NCBI RefSeq assembly: GCF_014698475.1
Contig: NZ_JACJTB010000020.1
Span: 64,001 to 108,166, forward strand
Reading direction: 5' to 3'
Origin: Nostoc spongiaeforme FACHB-130
GTDB taxonomy: Bacteria; Cyanobacteriota; Cyanobacteriia; Cyanobacteriales; Nostocaceae
DNA: 44,166 nt
The first letter of the stretch is position 1. Every line of letters begins with the position of its first letter. The position numbers and the translations under genes were made by a program. The notes below the pieces were generated by a model. That model was not told the origin of the DNA. It saw only the letters and a program-made list of their open reading frames with translations, and ran no database searches. Positions 15,983 through 25,333 of the stretch are shown here, in pieces.

Positions 15983-16729
15983 ATGAACTCCCTACCTTTA
16001 GACCTCAACCCCCAAACAATCCCTCAACACATAGCTGTAATTATGGATGGGAATGGTAGATGGGCGACTAGTCGCGGACTACCACGCATAGCTGGACATC
16101 GCCAAGGCGCAAGAACCCTCAAACAACTCTTACGCTGCTGTAAAGATTGGGGGATCAAAGTTCTCACAGTCTACGCATTCTCTACAGAAAATTGGCAACG
16201 TCCCATTGAAGAAGTAAATTTTCTGATGCTTTTATTTGAACGCTTTATACGCAACGAGTTAGCGCCAATGCAGCAAGAAGGGGTGAGAATTTCTTTTATT
16301 GGTGATTTATCAGTTTTGCCTTTATCTCTGCAAGCCGAAATGCAACGTTCAATGACAGAAACATGGAATAATCAAGCAATTCATTTTAATGTGGCAGTGA
16401 ATTATGGTAGCCGTAACGAAATTACTCAAGCCTGTCACCACATAGCCCAATTGGTGCAGCAAGGTGAAATCAGTTTAGACGCAATTAATGAAAACCTTGT
16501 AGAACAATATCTCTACACCGCAGCTACACCAGCCCCAGATTTACTAATTCGGACTAGTGCAGAAATGCGGTTAAGTAATTTTTTGTTGTGGCAAATGGCC
16601 TATACAGAAATGTACTTTACTGATGTTTTCTGGCCGGATTTTGACCGCGAAGCATTTCATCAAGCTTTGTTAAGTTACCAAAAACGCGATCGCCGTTTCG
16701 GTCAAATTAAAACTGTCTGTTCAGCTTAA
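15983..16729 (+). CDS. uppS: isoprenyl transferase (undecaprenyl diphosphate synthase)
   Basis: A 248-residue cis-prenyltransferase that extends farnesyl diphosphate with isopentenyl units to make the lipid carrier for peptidoglycan and other glycans. The substrate-binding motif [12 protein letters not shown] contains catalytic Asp22. [33 protein letters not shown] and [19 protein letters not shown] follow in family order, ending with [10 protein letters not shown] and RDRRFG. The length is normal. The usual RTSGE/RTGGE has become RTSAE; the Arg, Glu, Arg and Ser that contact phosphate are kept. It follows the diiron gene closely. Confidence 0.95.
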   Translation: MNSLPLDLNPQTIPQHIAVIMDGNGRWATSRGLPRIAGHRQGARTLKQLLRCCKDWGIKVLTVYAFSTENWQRPIEEVNFLMLLFERFIRNELAPMQQEGVRISFIGDLSVLPLSLQAEMQRSMTETWNNQAIHFNVAVNYGSRNEITQACHHIAQLVQQGEISLDAINENLVEQYLYTAATPAPDLLIRTSAEMRLSNFLLWQMAYTEMYFTDVFWPDFDREAFHQALLSYQKRDRRFGQIKTVCSA

Positions 16730-16836
16730 CACCAAAGTATAGCATGAAGCAGAAGGCAGTAGTTTAGGCAGGGAGTAGGGAATGGTGTATGATTTTTTTC
16801 CCAAATCAAATAGGAGTCCTATAGTAGAATGAGCTA

Positions 16837-18681
16837 TTACATATCTTGTTGATATGTCGTTAATAATGCAGGGATATGATCATAACCATCCACGCCAATG
16901 ATTGCCATGATTTTAGGGCGGTGTTGTTGTAACAGATTTTGGAATGCTTCTTGGCCGATTTGTCCTTGCAAAATTGTTAATAAGCCTGCTGGTTGTTTCC
17001 ATTCACTAGAAGCAATCTGTTCTAAAAGATACATACCTAAACTGCCAGTGTAAATGGCTTTTTCGGCATTCTGTAATTGATAATAAGCCTCGGCTAAGTA
17101 TGCTAAATTCCGCCCTTGTAGATACAAGTCTCCCGCAGTTTGAGCTGTTTTAAAACCATCTTCTAAATACTTAATTGCGGTTTGGGGTTGATCAATTACT
17201 AGATAAGCAATGCCTAAACTACTTAAACACAAAGCTTTACTTTGGATATCGCCTAATCTTTCTAATAACTTTAAACCTTGTTCTAAATAATTAATTGGCA
17301 TCTCATAAGTTTCGGGTTCAACTTGTTCTAGTTGTTGTGCCTGCATAACTTCGCTGTAACCGAGATTTACCAAGGCGTTGGCTTCACCTGTGCGATCGCC
17401 TGCTTGCCGACTCAAAATTAAGGCGCGTTGGCTATAATTAATTGCCTCGCCATAATCTTTTTCTTGTACATAAGTCCGGCTGAGGTGGTTGAGGTTGGCA
17501 ATTTCGCAGGGGCGATCGCCTGCATTTCTGGATATCTCTAATGCTTGCAGGTGAAAGTTAATCGAACGCTGATATTGTCCTAAAGCCCGTTGCGAATAAC
17601 CCAAAAGTGTCAAAATCCTGGCTTTTTCTTGGGTTCCTTCGACTTGGCGCAACGGTTCATCTAAATAATCTAAGGCGTTTCTTAAAGAACTCCCCGAAAA
17701 GGAAGCAAATATTCCGCCATAAAGGGGAAAATAAGGACGTTGGGCAAAGTTTCGCAGAATTTGCAACATCATTTGCGAACCTGCATTACCCAATCTCGCC
17801 GCCGTATTACCAAAACCACTGGCTAACTGACTCCAAACCACCGCAAAGGTCAAATAAGTCGAAATTGATAATTTTGAGCCTGCTTGCACATTATATGGTT
17901 GTTGGTCAAACCAGTTAACTAAACCACGTTGCAAATACTGTAATATCAACGCTAATTCTACCCAGTCACCCAGGGTAACATTGCTTTGTTGTTCGGCAAA
18001 TTCAATTGCCGATTGTTCTAAAGCTAAAGTCCGAAAGAATCCATAGGGAAACTCACTGTTAACTTTCTTTGCCCAAGTTGCCCAAGGGCCGTTTTCTCCT
18101 GGTACGCCGCCAAATCCCAAGTCTCGATTTTGTTCGTACATCCAACTAATCAAATGATCTTGGAGTCTTTGCCAAGAAGCTAAACCACGGGTGATACCTT
18201 GTGATATTTGGTCAATATCAGGATCTAATTGAGCAAATTGCTGTAAACCTTTGGCTAACTGCTGTAATTGGGATGAATTGAGTGGGTGTTTTTGATTGGG
18301 ATCTGTAAAACGCAACAACGTAGCGAGGCGTTCATCGGTGAAGGCTGTGGTAATTTCTCGCACTGCTGTGGCGATCGCTTCTATGGCTTTGTTTTGTTCG
18401 GCGTAGCGTTGCCATTGATTTTGAATTGTTTTAATGGCTCTCAGGCTGCGGTTGGCTTTGGCTTTTTTGAGTTCATCCTGTTCGCTATCCACCTGATTTT
18501 GGATGATAGTCGAGCGATCGCTCAATGCTAACTCAAATATTTCCCCTGTCCCCGATGTTATACCTTTTTGCAACATCTGGTACACCATCTCCACAGAACT
18601 AACTTTGCCCTGGAGGGTGAGTTGGACAATTTCATCAATTAAAGCGAGGTAGCGATCGCGCAATGGCAGAGAGTCTGACAC
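16837..18681 (-). CDS. cyanobacterial TPR protein, unknown role
   Basis: A 614-residue protein starting at GTG. Residues 1-340 are helical without a recognised domain, rich in Gln and Leu, with no membrane helix. From about 350 there are five to six TPR units, for example ARILTLLGYSQRALGQYQRS, then CEIANLNHLSRTYVQEKDYG and GEANALVNLGYSEVMQAQQL, followed by units with LCLSSLGIAYLVIDQPQTA and LAYLAEAYYQLQNAEKA. It is soluble and probably a scaffold or sensor. The convergent uppS gene ends about 110 bases away. Confidence 0.75.
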   Translation of the reverse strand: MSDSLPLRDRYLALIDEIVQLTLQGKVSSVEMVYQMLQKGITSGTGEIFELALSDRSTIIQNQVDSEQDELKKAKANRSLRAIKTIQNQWQRYAEQNKAIEAIATAVREITTAFTDERLATLLRFTDPNQKHPLNSSQLQQLAKGLQQFAQLDPDIDQISQGITRGLASWQRLQDHLISWMYEQNRDLGFGGVPGENGPWATWAKKVNSEFPYGFFRTLALEQSAIEFAEQQSNVTLGDWVELALILQYLQRGLVNWFDQQPYNVQAGSKLSISTYLTFAVVWSQLASGFGNTAARLGNAGSQMMLQILRNFAQRPYFPLYGGIFASFSGSSLRNALDYLDEPLRQVEGTQEKARILTLLGYSQRALGQYQRSINFHLQALEISRNAGDRPCEIANLNHLSRTYVQEKDYGEAINYSQRALILSRQAGDRTGEANALVNLGYSEVMQAQQLEQVEPETYEMPINYLEQGLKLLERLGDIQSKALCLSSLGIAYLVIDQPQTAIKYLEDGFKTAQTAGDLYLQGRNLAYLAEAYYQLQNAEKAIYTGSLGMYLLEQIASSEWKQPAGLLTILQGQIGQEAFQNLLQQHRPKIMAIIGVDGYDHIPALLTTYQQDM

Positions 18682-18743
18682 TTTAGCTCTGGGATAACTT
18701 TACATTAATTCCTATTCTAATGTGAGGCGCAGAAGTCAGAACT

Positions 18744-19331
18744 TCAAGATTCAGCAGATATTGTCCCTCCTGCTAGGAAAATCTGCTCAACTGTTAAATT
18801 CAAATCAGGGAAAGTTGGGGATTGAATGCGATCGCCTTGGCGGAACTTGTTAATTTGATACTCACCATCTTCTAAGCAGCAAACTAAAATTGTTGGTTGC
18901 TTGGGTTTACCAATATATTCTCTGCCACCCAACGCCGCATAATCTAAAATCCAGTATTCAGGAATTCCCATTTCTTCATAGTCAGCAAATTTTTTGTGAT
19001 AATCATCACGCCAATTTGTGAGGCAGTGCGTTGGACGGGTTTCCCGGCTTGAAGCAACTGCCGTGCTGACTACTTCAACTACTAAAGGAATAGAAGCTGC
19101 TTGACTCACAGTAGATTTCTTTTTCCACAGTGGTTCATTAACTAAATTTGGCTGATTTAATAATAGGATATCTGGTGAGTAAGCTGATTCACTTGCCAAC
19201 GGTTTTACGAACACTGTTTTTGGGATGAGATATACCAACAACAAGACTTTTAAAACATCCTCTAAATTTGTGAAATAACCGCAATTCCATCCGCGTTTAT
19301 CTGCGGTTAATTTTATCTCAGATTTCGGCAA
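18744..19331 (-). CDS. Uma2-family (PD-(D/E)XK) nuclease, decayed
   Basis: A 195-residue frame. From about residue 34 it follows the Uma2/DUF820 family: LIPKTVFVKP, SAYSPDILLL (the PD motif), IPLVVEVVST (the E-x-V part of the active site), GIPEYWILDY, GKPKQPTILVC and SPTFPDLNLTVEQIF. Two things are wrong. The first 33 or so residues do not fit the family, which normally has about 75 residues including RYEL and a GKH-type segment before this point. Also, a 15-residue insertion (AVASSRETRPTHCLT) interrupts the continuous VVST-NWRDDY segment next to the active site. The start would be a TTG with a stop just upstream. It is likely inactive, though the frame stays open. Confidence 0.65.
   Translation of the reverse strand: MPKSEIKLTADKRGWNCGYFTNLEDVLKVLLLVYLIPKTVFVKPLASESAYSPDILLLNQPNLVNEPLWKKKSTVSQAASIPLVVEVVSTAVASSRETRPTHCLTNWRDDYHKKFADYEEMGIPEYWILDYAALGGREYIGKPKQPTILVCCLEDGEYQINKFRQGDRIQSPTFPDLNLTVEQIFLAGGTISAES
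19022..19062 (-). repeat. 41-base palindromic repeat inserted in-frame in the Uma2 gene
   Basis: The ends are inverted (GGCAGT...ACTGCC). On the coding strand the element is followed by TCAC and preceded by GCAC, compatible with a 3-4 base target duplication. Element plus duplicated bases is 45 nucleotides, so the reading frame is kept. Confidence 0.75.
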
Positions 19332-19423
19332 TCAACCCGAATTTCTATATCTGCCTGAATATTACTAAATTTGGATATATCCCGTGATATTTGGGAATCC
19401 TAAACATAACTGTTTGGTGACTA

Positions 19424-21673
19424 ATGATGGTTAGATTAACAAAGAAATCGGTCAAAGAGTTATTTTCTCGCTCACTGACTCATGACATACTCCTGAGTAT
19501 GGCAATCAGAATTTTAGCTGTTGTGATTGTTTCAGCCGGACTTAGTTACCTGCATTTGATGTCCACACTGGAATTTCAAACCCGCGAACAATTACAAAAG
19601 TATGTTTTGGAACGAGGACAGCGAGAAGAAAATTTATTTCAATTAGCACAAGATAACCATCAGATATTAAAAAAAGCATTACTAAAACGACTAGAGCAGG
19701 TAAAGAATCAAAGTTCACGGGAGGAATTTAATAAGTTATTTTACTTATGGTCTGATGGCACAAGACGTAATTTTCTTGAAAACCGACCTGTTAAAGAGTT
19801 TGATACTGAGCAGTATCCCTCAGTTTTTATCGGTAAACAAGTCCCAAATACGGCAGAAATCCAAAGGCGAGTACTAGTCTTTTATGAATTAGTAAACAGT
19901 TATGGGCTAGCCTGGAGGAATCGTTTTGTTGATAGTTATATTATGTCCAGCGAAAACTTGATAGTCGCTTACTGGCCGAATGTGCCTTGGGGTATAGAAG
20001 CAAAAGCAGATTTATTCCTACCAAATGAAGAGTATTTCTATGTTGCTGACAAAAAACATAATCCTGCCAGAAAAACTGTATGGACAGGGCTTTATTTTGA
20101 TGTTGTTACAAAACAGTGGTATGTTTCTGTGGAGACACCAGTAGACGATCGCTCTGGCAATCACATTGCCACCATTGGGCATGACATTATTCTCAACGAA
20201 TTGATGACACGCACTATCAACGACCATCTACATGGGACGTATAATCTGATTTTTCGCGGCGATGGACGTTTGATTGTGCATCCTAATTATCTGCCGCAAA
20301 TTCAAAAAAAGTTGGGACATTTCAACATTTTGAATGCTAGTGATGCACATTTACAACGAATTTTTCATGCCAGCGCCAATCTGCCATCACAGGCAGCAGT
20401 AATTGATAATTACCATGACAATGAATATCTGGCAGTCACCAAATTAAATGGCCCAGATTGGTATTTTGTAACTGTCTATCCTAAATCACTATTATCAAAA
20501 ATTGCAGCTAATAATGCTAATTTTGTGCTGATAGTGGGATTAATTTCCCTCATACTAGAAATTGTTTTATTATTCTTTGTTTTGTATCAGAAAGTTACCA
20601 GACCCTTAAATAAATTAGTAGTAGCGACTAATCAGGTTTCCGAAGGAAATTTTAATCTTAATCTTGATATTAATTTGACAAATGAATTGGGTGTGTTGGC
20701 AACTTCTTTTACTAGCATGGCTAGTCAATTGCATGAATCTTTTGCACTTTTGGAAAAAAGCAATGAAGAACTAGAAATGCGAGTACAAAGTCGGACAGAG
20801 GAATTATTTCTAGTGCTTCAGGATTTGCAACAAACTCAGTCTCAATTAATTCAGACTGAAAAAATGTCAAGTCTAGGACAACTAGTGGCGGGAGTTGCCC
20901 ACGAAATTAACAACCCTGTGAATTTTATTCATGGCAATATTGCCCATATTGATAGTTACACTCAAGATTTGCTGAAATTAATTCAGGCATATCAAGCACA
21001 TTGTTCTCATCCACCTGCAACGCTGCAAGAAACTTTGGATGAGGTGGATCTGGAGTTTCTCAATGAAGACTTGCCGAAGCTACTGCAATCCATGAAAGTT
21101 GGTACTGACCGGATTCGGCAAATTGTTTTATCTTTACGCAATTTCTCTCGCCTGGATGAATCTGAATTTAAAGCTGTTGACATTCACGAAGGTATCGAAA
21201 ATACTCTGCTGATTTTGCAACATCGCCTCAAGGGTAATCCAGAGTTTCCCGCAATTGAAGTAGTGAAAAATTACGATCAGTTGCCTTTAGTTGAGTGTTA
21301 TGCTGGGCTACTCAATCAAGTGTTTATGAATTTACTGGCGAATGCTATTGATGCTGTAGAAGAATCAGCCAGACAACAGACGAACACCGAAACACAAGCC
21401 CCGATAATTTGCATTTCTACGCGGGTGACGGCTAATCATCAGGTACAAATTGCGATCGCCGATAATGGCTTAGGTATCCCTGCAACTGTAAAATCTCGCA
21501 TTTTTGACCCTTTCTTCACTACCAAACCCATTGGCAAAGGTACAGGCTTGGGTTTATCCATCAGCTATCAGATTGTCACAGAAAAGCATCGCGGTCAGAT
21601 GTTCTGCGATTCCACCCCTGGAGAGGGTACGAAATTTGTGATTGAAATTCCCATTACTCAACCTGAGAAGTAG
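19424..21673 (+). CDS. sensor histidine kinase with periplasmic Cache-like domain
   Basis: A 749-residue membrane kinase. One helix near residues 25-45 and a second near 365-387 (NFVLIVGLISLILEIVLLFF) enclose a 320-residue extracytoplasmic domain with YDVVTKQWY-type Cache features (GLYFDVVTKQWYVSVETPV). A HAMP segment (RPLNKLVVATNQVSEGNF) and a coiled coil follow. Then come HisKA, with phospho-acceptor His493 in GQLVAGVAHEINNPVNF, and HATPase_c, with the N box LLNQVFMNLLANAIDAVE, G1 IADNGLGIP, F box FDPFFTTKP and G2 GKGTGLGLS. It senses an external small molecule and autophosphorylates. No response regulator is adjacent, so it is an orphan kinase. Start ATG at 19424, or the next codon. Confidence 0.93.
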   Translation: MMVRLTKKSVKELFSRSLTHDILLSMAIRILAVVIVSAGLSYLHLMSTLEFQTREQLQKYVLERGQREENLFQLAQDNHQILKKALLKRLEQVKNQSSREEFNKLFYLWSDGTRRNFLENRPVKEFDTEQYPSVFIGKQVPNTAEIQRRVLVFYELVNSYGLAWRNRFVDSYIMSSENLIVAYWPNVPWGIEAKADLFLPNEEYFYVADKKHNPARKTVWTGLYFDVVTKQWYVSVETPVDDRSGNHIATIGHDIILNELMTRTINDHLHGTYNLIFRGDGRLIVHPNYLPQIQKKLGHFNILNASDAHLQRIFHASANLPSQAAVIDNYHDNEYLAVTKLNGPDWYFVTVYPKSLLSKIAANNANFVLIVGLISLILEIVLLFFVLYQKVTRPLNKLVVATNQVSEGNFNLNLDINLTNELGVLATSFTSMASQLHESFALLEKSNEELEMRVQSRTEELFLVLQDLQQTQSQLIQTEKMSSLGQLVAGVAHEINNPVNFIHGNIAHIDSYTQDLLKLIQAYQAHCSHPPATLQETLDEVDLEFLNEDLPKLLQSMKVGTDRIRQIVLSLRNFSRLDESEFKAVDIHEGIENTLLILQHRLKGNPEFPAIEVVKNYDQLPLVECYAGLLNQVFMNLLANAIDAVEESARQQTNTETQAPIICISTRVTANHQVQIAIADNGLGIPATVKSRIFDPFFTTKPIGKGTGLGLSISYQIVTEKHRGQMFCDSTPGEGTKFVIEIPITQPEK

Positions 21674-21955
21674 TAATGCCAATTCAAAATTAACGCCTTA
21701 TGTAGCATTCCTAGTTAATATGTGAACAACAAAGACAAGGGAGATAGGGTAGACAAGGGAGAGGATGTTTATAAAACATTGAATATTGCAATATCACAGG
21801 GATTTGAGACTGTGTATCTACCGCATTATTTTTTCAAATTGGTATAATTTGGCAACACCAGTAAGATGAAGAAAATGTACTTTTCTACTCCCTATTTCCT
21901 ACTCCTCACTCCCAGCCTTTACAGATAATTTCAACAATCAAAGCGGATTCCTATA

Positions 21956-22732
21956 TTACCTAATTAACTGTGCTGCCGAATTAAAAAACTGACGATACAA
22001 TCCCTTGGTAACTAAAATTGTTGTCAGCAAATTAGCTACTGCAACCATAAACACAATCAAAATTTCATAAGAAACTGCATCTAAAGGGTTGACTCCACCT
22101 AATAACTGTCCGGCGGTGATGCTGGGAAGTGTCGCCATCCCAATCAGCATCATTTGATTAATAGTGGGAAGCAATGCAGCACGAATGGCTTCTTTTCGGT
22201 ATTGATTTATGGCTTGTTGGGGAGTTGCGCCTAAACTCAAGTGGGTTTCGATTTCCCCAGAGGAATTATTGATGGTACTAACCAGACGTTCACCTGCGAT
22301 CGCAGCTGCATTCATCCCATTACCAATGATGATTCCCGCTAGAGGAATTATATAGCGGGCTTCAAACCATCTGTCTGGTTGCAAAATTAATAAGTAAGTG
22401 TAAAAAAGCGTGAAAGCGGTACTAATGAAAATCGCTCCCCAAACCACAGGTAAGACGAGGGGAATTTTCTGGCTGATGCGATTGCGGGCGACAATGGCGG
22501 TAATTGTCAGGATAATTGTTAAAATCACCAAAACTGCCCAAGGATTATTGACAGCAAAGATAAAGTCTAAAACATATCCCAATACCAGCAGCTGTAAGAT
22601 GGTTCTGCCAGTAGCAATTGCCCAGTTTAACTCTAATCCTAATTTTTCCCAGGCAGATAAACCAATAGCGATCGCCATTAACCCCACAGCAAAGGCTAAA
22701 TCGGCTAAATCTAGTTTGATGAACTCCTGCAA
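21956..22732 (-). CDS. fetB: FetB-like ABC permease (UPF0014 family)
   Basis: A 258-residue membrane protein with about six to seven helices, e.g. AVGLMAIAIGLSAWEKLGL, TILQLLVLGYVLDFIFAV and VAVANLLTTILVT. The cytoplasmic loop ETHLSLGATPQQAINQYRKEA and the following LPTINQMMLIGMATLPSITAG are diagnostic of the UPF0014/FetB family, associated with iron export in E. coli. The start is a TTG, supported by GGAGG at 22741-22745; the next Met would remove half of helix 1. The partner ATPase FetA is not adjacent, unlike in E. coli, so function by name transfer is tentative. Confidence 0.88.
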   Translation of the reverse strand: MQEFIKLDLADLAFAVGLMAIAIGLSAWEKLGLELNWAIATGRTILQLLVLGYVLDFIFAVNNPWAVLVILTIILTITAIVARNRISQKIPLVLPVVWGAIFISTAFTLFYTYLLILQPDRWFEARYIIPLAGIIIGNGMNAAAIAGERLVSTINNSSGEIETHLSLGATPQQAINQYRKEAIRAALLPTINQMMLIGMATLPSITAGQLLGGVNPLDAVSYEILIVFMVAVANLLTTILVTKGLYRQFFNSAAQLIR

Positions 22733-22740
22733 GTTTTTTA

Positions 22741-22745
22741 CCTCC
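22741..22745 (-). promoter_or_regulatory. ribosome binding site fixing a TTG start
   Basis: GGAGG on the minus strand, followed by taaaaaac and then TTG at 22732. The spacing of eight bases is good and decides the non-ATG start of the fetB-like gene. Confidence 0.8.
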
Positions 22746-23063
22746 GGGGAAAGTGCTAAATAAGGGGGACAAGGTAGACAAGGGAGAGGTGTTGGTGAAT
22801 CATTGAGGATTGCTGTATCTCATAAAATGAGTGCTTGCAAGTCTTGTGTATTGACACTTTATCAGAGTGGACTAATTACAAATTACAAATTACGAGTTAC
22901 AAATTAGTATGATATTTTTACCCATACAATAATTTTCAGTAATAACCCTTTTTGATGCGTATCCGGGGCGACAGTCTACTAATCAGCTTTTTGACAAAAA
23001 GTCAAGCAGCTAAACTCGACTGTCGAATTGCATCCTTTGTATTTTCAAATCACATAAAAACTC
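22746..23063. other. intergenic stretch with small repeats
   Basis: No gene is seen. A gacaaggtagacaagggaga word near 22766-22790 repeats one found near 21745-21765 on the other side of the fetB-like gene. An attacaaattacaaattacg array lies near 22872-22905. The promoter of the aminotransferase gene should be in the last 100 bases. Confidence 0.5.
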
Positions 23064-24212
23064 ATGTTCCAAAGCGTAAATTCTGTTCCTGCTTTTGATA
23101 TCAAGCAGCAATACGTCACTATCGAAGCAGAAGTAAGTGCAGCAGTGCTAGAAGTTTTAGCATCTGGACGTTATATTGGTGGCCCGATCATTGAAAGCTT
23201 TGAGCAAAAATTTGCAGCCTATCATGGTGTTACTAATTGTATAGCTTGTAACTCTGGAACTGATGCGCTCTACTTAGCCCTGCGAGCTTTAGAAATTGGT
23301 GCAGGCGATGAGGTGATTACTACACCGTTTACCTTTATTGCGACAGCTGAAGTCATCAGTGCGGTGGGAGCCAAGCCTGTTTTTGTAGATATAGACATTA
23401 ATACATATAACTTAGATTTGCGACAAATCGCTGCGGTGGTTACACCCAAAACCAAGGCAATTATCCCGGTGCATTTATTCGGACAGCCTGTGGATATGAC
23501 AGAATTAATGGCGATCGCACACAAGCACAATTTAGCTGTGATTGAAGATTGCGCTCAATCTACAGGTGCAGTTTGGGAAAATCAAAAAGTTGGTAGCATT
23601 GGGCATATTGGCTGCTTTAGTTTTTACCCCACCAAGAATCTCGGCGGTTGTGGTGATGGTGGAGCAATTACAACCAATGATCTCGAATTAGCTGCGAAGA
23701 TGCGGGTAATTAAAGAACATGGGCAAAGAAATCGCTATTATTACGAGGAAGTTGGGGTAAATAGTCGTTTAGATGCCATCCAAGCTGCAATTCTGCAAAT
23801 TAAACTGCGTTATCTCGATAATTGGAATCAAAAACGGCAAGCGATCGCATCTTATTACCAACAGTACCTCAGTCAAATTTCTGGAATTGTCGTACCAGAA
23901 GAACTTCCTGGCGGCGAGAGTGTCTGGAATCAGTTTACCATTCGCGTAATCAGTGAATCACGCAATGGTGCTAGTGCTTCTCGTCGAGATTGGGTAAAAA
24001 ATCAATTGCAAGAACGGGGTGTAAATTCAATGGTTTACTACCCTTACCCACTGCATTTGCAGCCAGTGTATCAACATTTAGGCTATCAACCAGGACAATT
24101 ACCAGTAGTTGAACAAACCTGTCATGAGGTTTTATCTTTGCCAATGTTCCCAGAACTGACAACCCAGCAGCAAGATCAGGTGATTTATGCGCTGAAGGAT
24201 TGTTTGGTTTAA
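23064..24212 (+). CDS. DegT/DnrJ/EryC1/StrS family PLP aminotransferase
   Basis: A 382-residue fold-type I aminotransferase. The pyridoxal-phosphate lysine is Lys191 in FSFYPTKNLGGCGDGGAI. Other family landmarks are ASGRYIGGPIIESFEQKF, CNSGTDALYLALRALEIG (cofactor phosphate contact), EVITTPFTFIATAEVI, VIEDCAQSTGA (Asp that contacts the pyridine nitrogen) and GVNSRLDAIQAAILQIKL. These enzymes usually aminate keto-sugars on nucleotide carriers for polysaccharide or natural product synthesis. No sugar-nucleotide genes adjoin it here, so the substrate cannot be assigned. Start at the first ATG. Confidence 0.93.
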   Translation: MFQSVNSVPAFDIKQQYVTIEAEVSAAVLEVLASGRYIGGPIIESFEQKFAAYHGVTNCIACNSGTDALYLALRALEIGAGDEVITTPFTFIATAEVISAVGAKPVFVDIDINTYNLDLRQIAAVVTPKTKAIIPVHLFGQPVDMTELMAIAHKHNLAVIEDCAQSTGAVWENQKVGSIGHIGCFSFYPTKNLGGCGDGGAITTNDLELAAKMRVIKEHGQRNRYYYEEVGVNSRLDAIQAAILQIKLRYLDNWNQKRQAIASYYQQYLSQISGIVVPEELPGGESVWNQFTIRVISESRNGASASRRDWVKNQLQERGVNSMVYYPYPLHLQPVYQHLGYQPGQLPVVEQTCHEVLSLPMFPELTTQQQDQVIYALKDCLV

Positions 24213-24214
24213 GG

Positions 24215-24280
24215 GGAGTGGGGAATCGGGAATCGGGTAAAAATTTCCTACTCCCTACTCCCCACTCACTACTCCCTACT
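24215..24280. repeat. inverted low-complexity repeat between convergent genes
   Basis: A ggggagtggggaatcgggaa arm is followed by a ctactccctactccccactc arm. The two can pair across the gap between the aminotransferase gene and ycf23, which converge here. It may serve as a bidirectional terminator. Confidence 0.55.
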
Positions 24281-24282
24281 CC

Positions 24283-25029
24283 TTAGACAACTGCACGGTT
24301 GTTAGCAGTCTCTAATGCTTCTACTAAACCACGTACAGCAGCAATCATCGCTACTTCGCTGTTGAGTTGGTTGATGGCAGAACCAACACCAACACCAGCC
24401 GCACCAGCTGAGATCGCTAAAGGTGCAGTAACGTTAGAAATGCCGGAAGCGCACAACACTGGTACGGATACAGCGCGAGAAATTTCATAAGCTGCGGCTA
24501 AAGTAGGCGCAGCTTTTTCAATTAATCCCAAAGTGCCGGAGTGAGCAGGTTGGCTGCTGGTTCCGCCTTCGGTTTGGATGATGTCAGCACCAGCTTTAAC
24601 GAGTTCTTCTGCCAGTTGTACTTGCTGATCTAGTTCCAGAATGTGAGGAACTGTCACAGATAAGGTGATTTCTGGTAAAAGTGCGCGGGTTTGCTGAGTC
24701 AAGGCTAAAACTTCCTCAGCTTCAAATCTGCGTCCTTGCGCGTAGAAAGAGTCAAAATTTCCAATTTCAATTAAGTCTGCGCCAGCCGCCACAGCTTGCA
24801 CAAATTTTTCTGGTTCAACGGCTGATACACACACTGGTAAATTAATCAAGCTTTTGGCCATTGCTACTATTGCTGGATCAGCAGCGATATCAACAAAGGT
24901 CGCACCACCAATTTCAGCAGCTTTAATAATAGCAGCCACGCGATCGCGGTCAAAGTTATGCAAACCACTAATAACTTTCAGAACGCTGCGGTTGGTAAAT
25001 GCACGTTGTAGTGCAGAATTTATGGTCAT
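24283..25029 (-). CDS. ycf23: Ycf23 / DUF561 family protein
   Basis: A 248-residue protein with the TIM-barrel pattern of the DUF561 family, encoded as ycf23 in some plastid genomes. Recognisable parts are NRSVLKVISGLHNFDRDRVA, GGATFVDIAADPAIV, AGADLIEIGNFDSFYAQGR, ADIIQTEGGTSSQP and VLCASGISNVTAPLAISAGA. The GVGVGSAIN segment near the C-terminus resembles a phosphate-binding loop. Its reaction is not established. ATG start. It converges with the aminotransferase gene. Confidence 0.93.
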   Translation of the reverse strand: MTINSALQRAFTNRSVLKVISGLHNFDRDRVAAIIKAAEIGGATFVDIAADPAIVAMAKSLINLPVCVSAVEPEKFVQAVAAGADLIEIGNFDSFYAQGRRFEAEEVLALTQQTRALLPEITLSVTVPHILELDQQVQLAEELVKAGADIIQTEGGTSSQPAHSGTLGLIEKAAPTLAAAYEISRAVSVPVLCASGISNVTAPLAISAGAAGVGVGSAINQLNSEVAMIAAVRGLVEALETANNRAVV

Positions 25030-25333
25030 AGTTCGTTTTTTGGAGCTACGAAGGTAGGAATATTTTTACACTACTGAGCGTTTGCGGCTAGGGGGTAGTC
25101 AGCGGTTCAAGACAGAATTTTAAATGTTGAGATTGGGGGGCAAGGGTTTAAGGGTGCAGGGGAGAGAAATTCTATCTGTATACACTTTCCAAATGTCTGG
25201 AAAATTTCAATACTTACTAGCAGGCTATTACTTAGGATAAATTGTTAGCATTCTAATCTTTAGATAAACTAACATAGAGCTTAACTAATAAACTAAACAT
25301 TTTTGCGGAAAACACCAGCCACTCTGTGTGAAT
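25030..25333. other. intergenic stretch between divergent ycf23 and efflux genes
   Basis: No gene is seen. It must hold the promoters of both ycf23 (minus) and the RND adaptor (plus). A G-rich segment (gattggggggcaagggttta) lies near 25130. No convincing operator was found. Confidence 0.4.

Noticed and set aside
24215-24280. Possible small RNA hairpin
   Set aside because: The gggagt/actccc words are a common low-complexity repeat in the window (also near 21890, 31115 and 16770), so a specific RNA is not supported.
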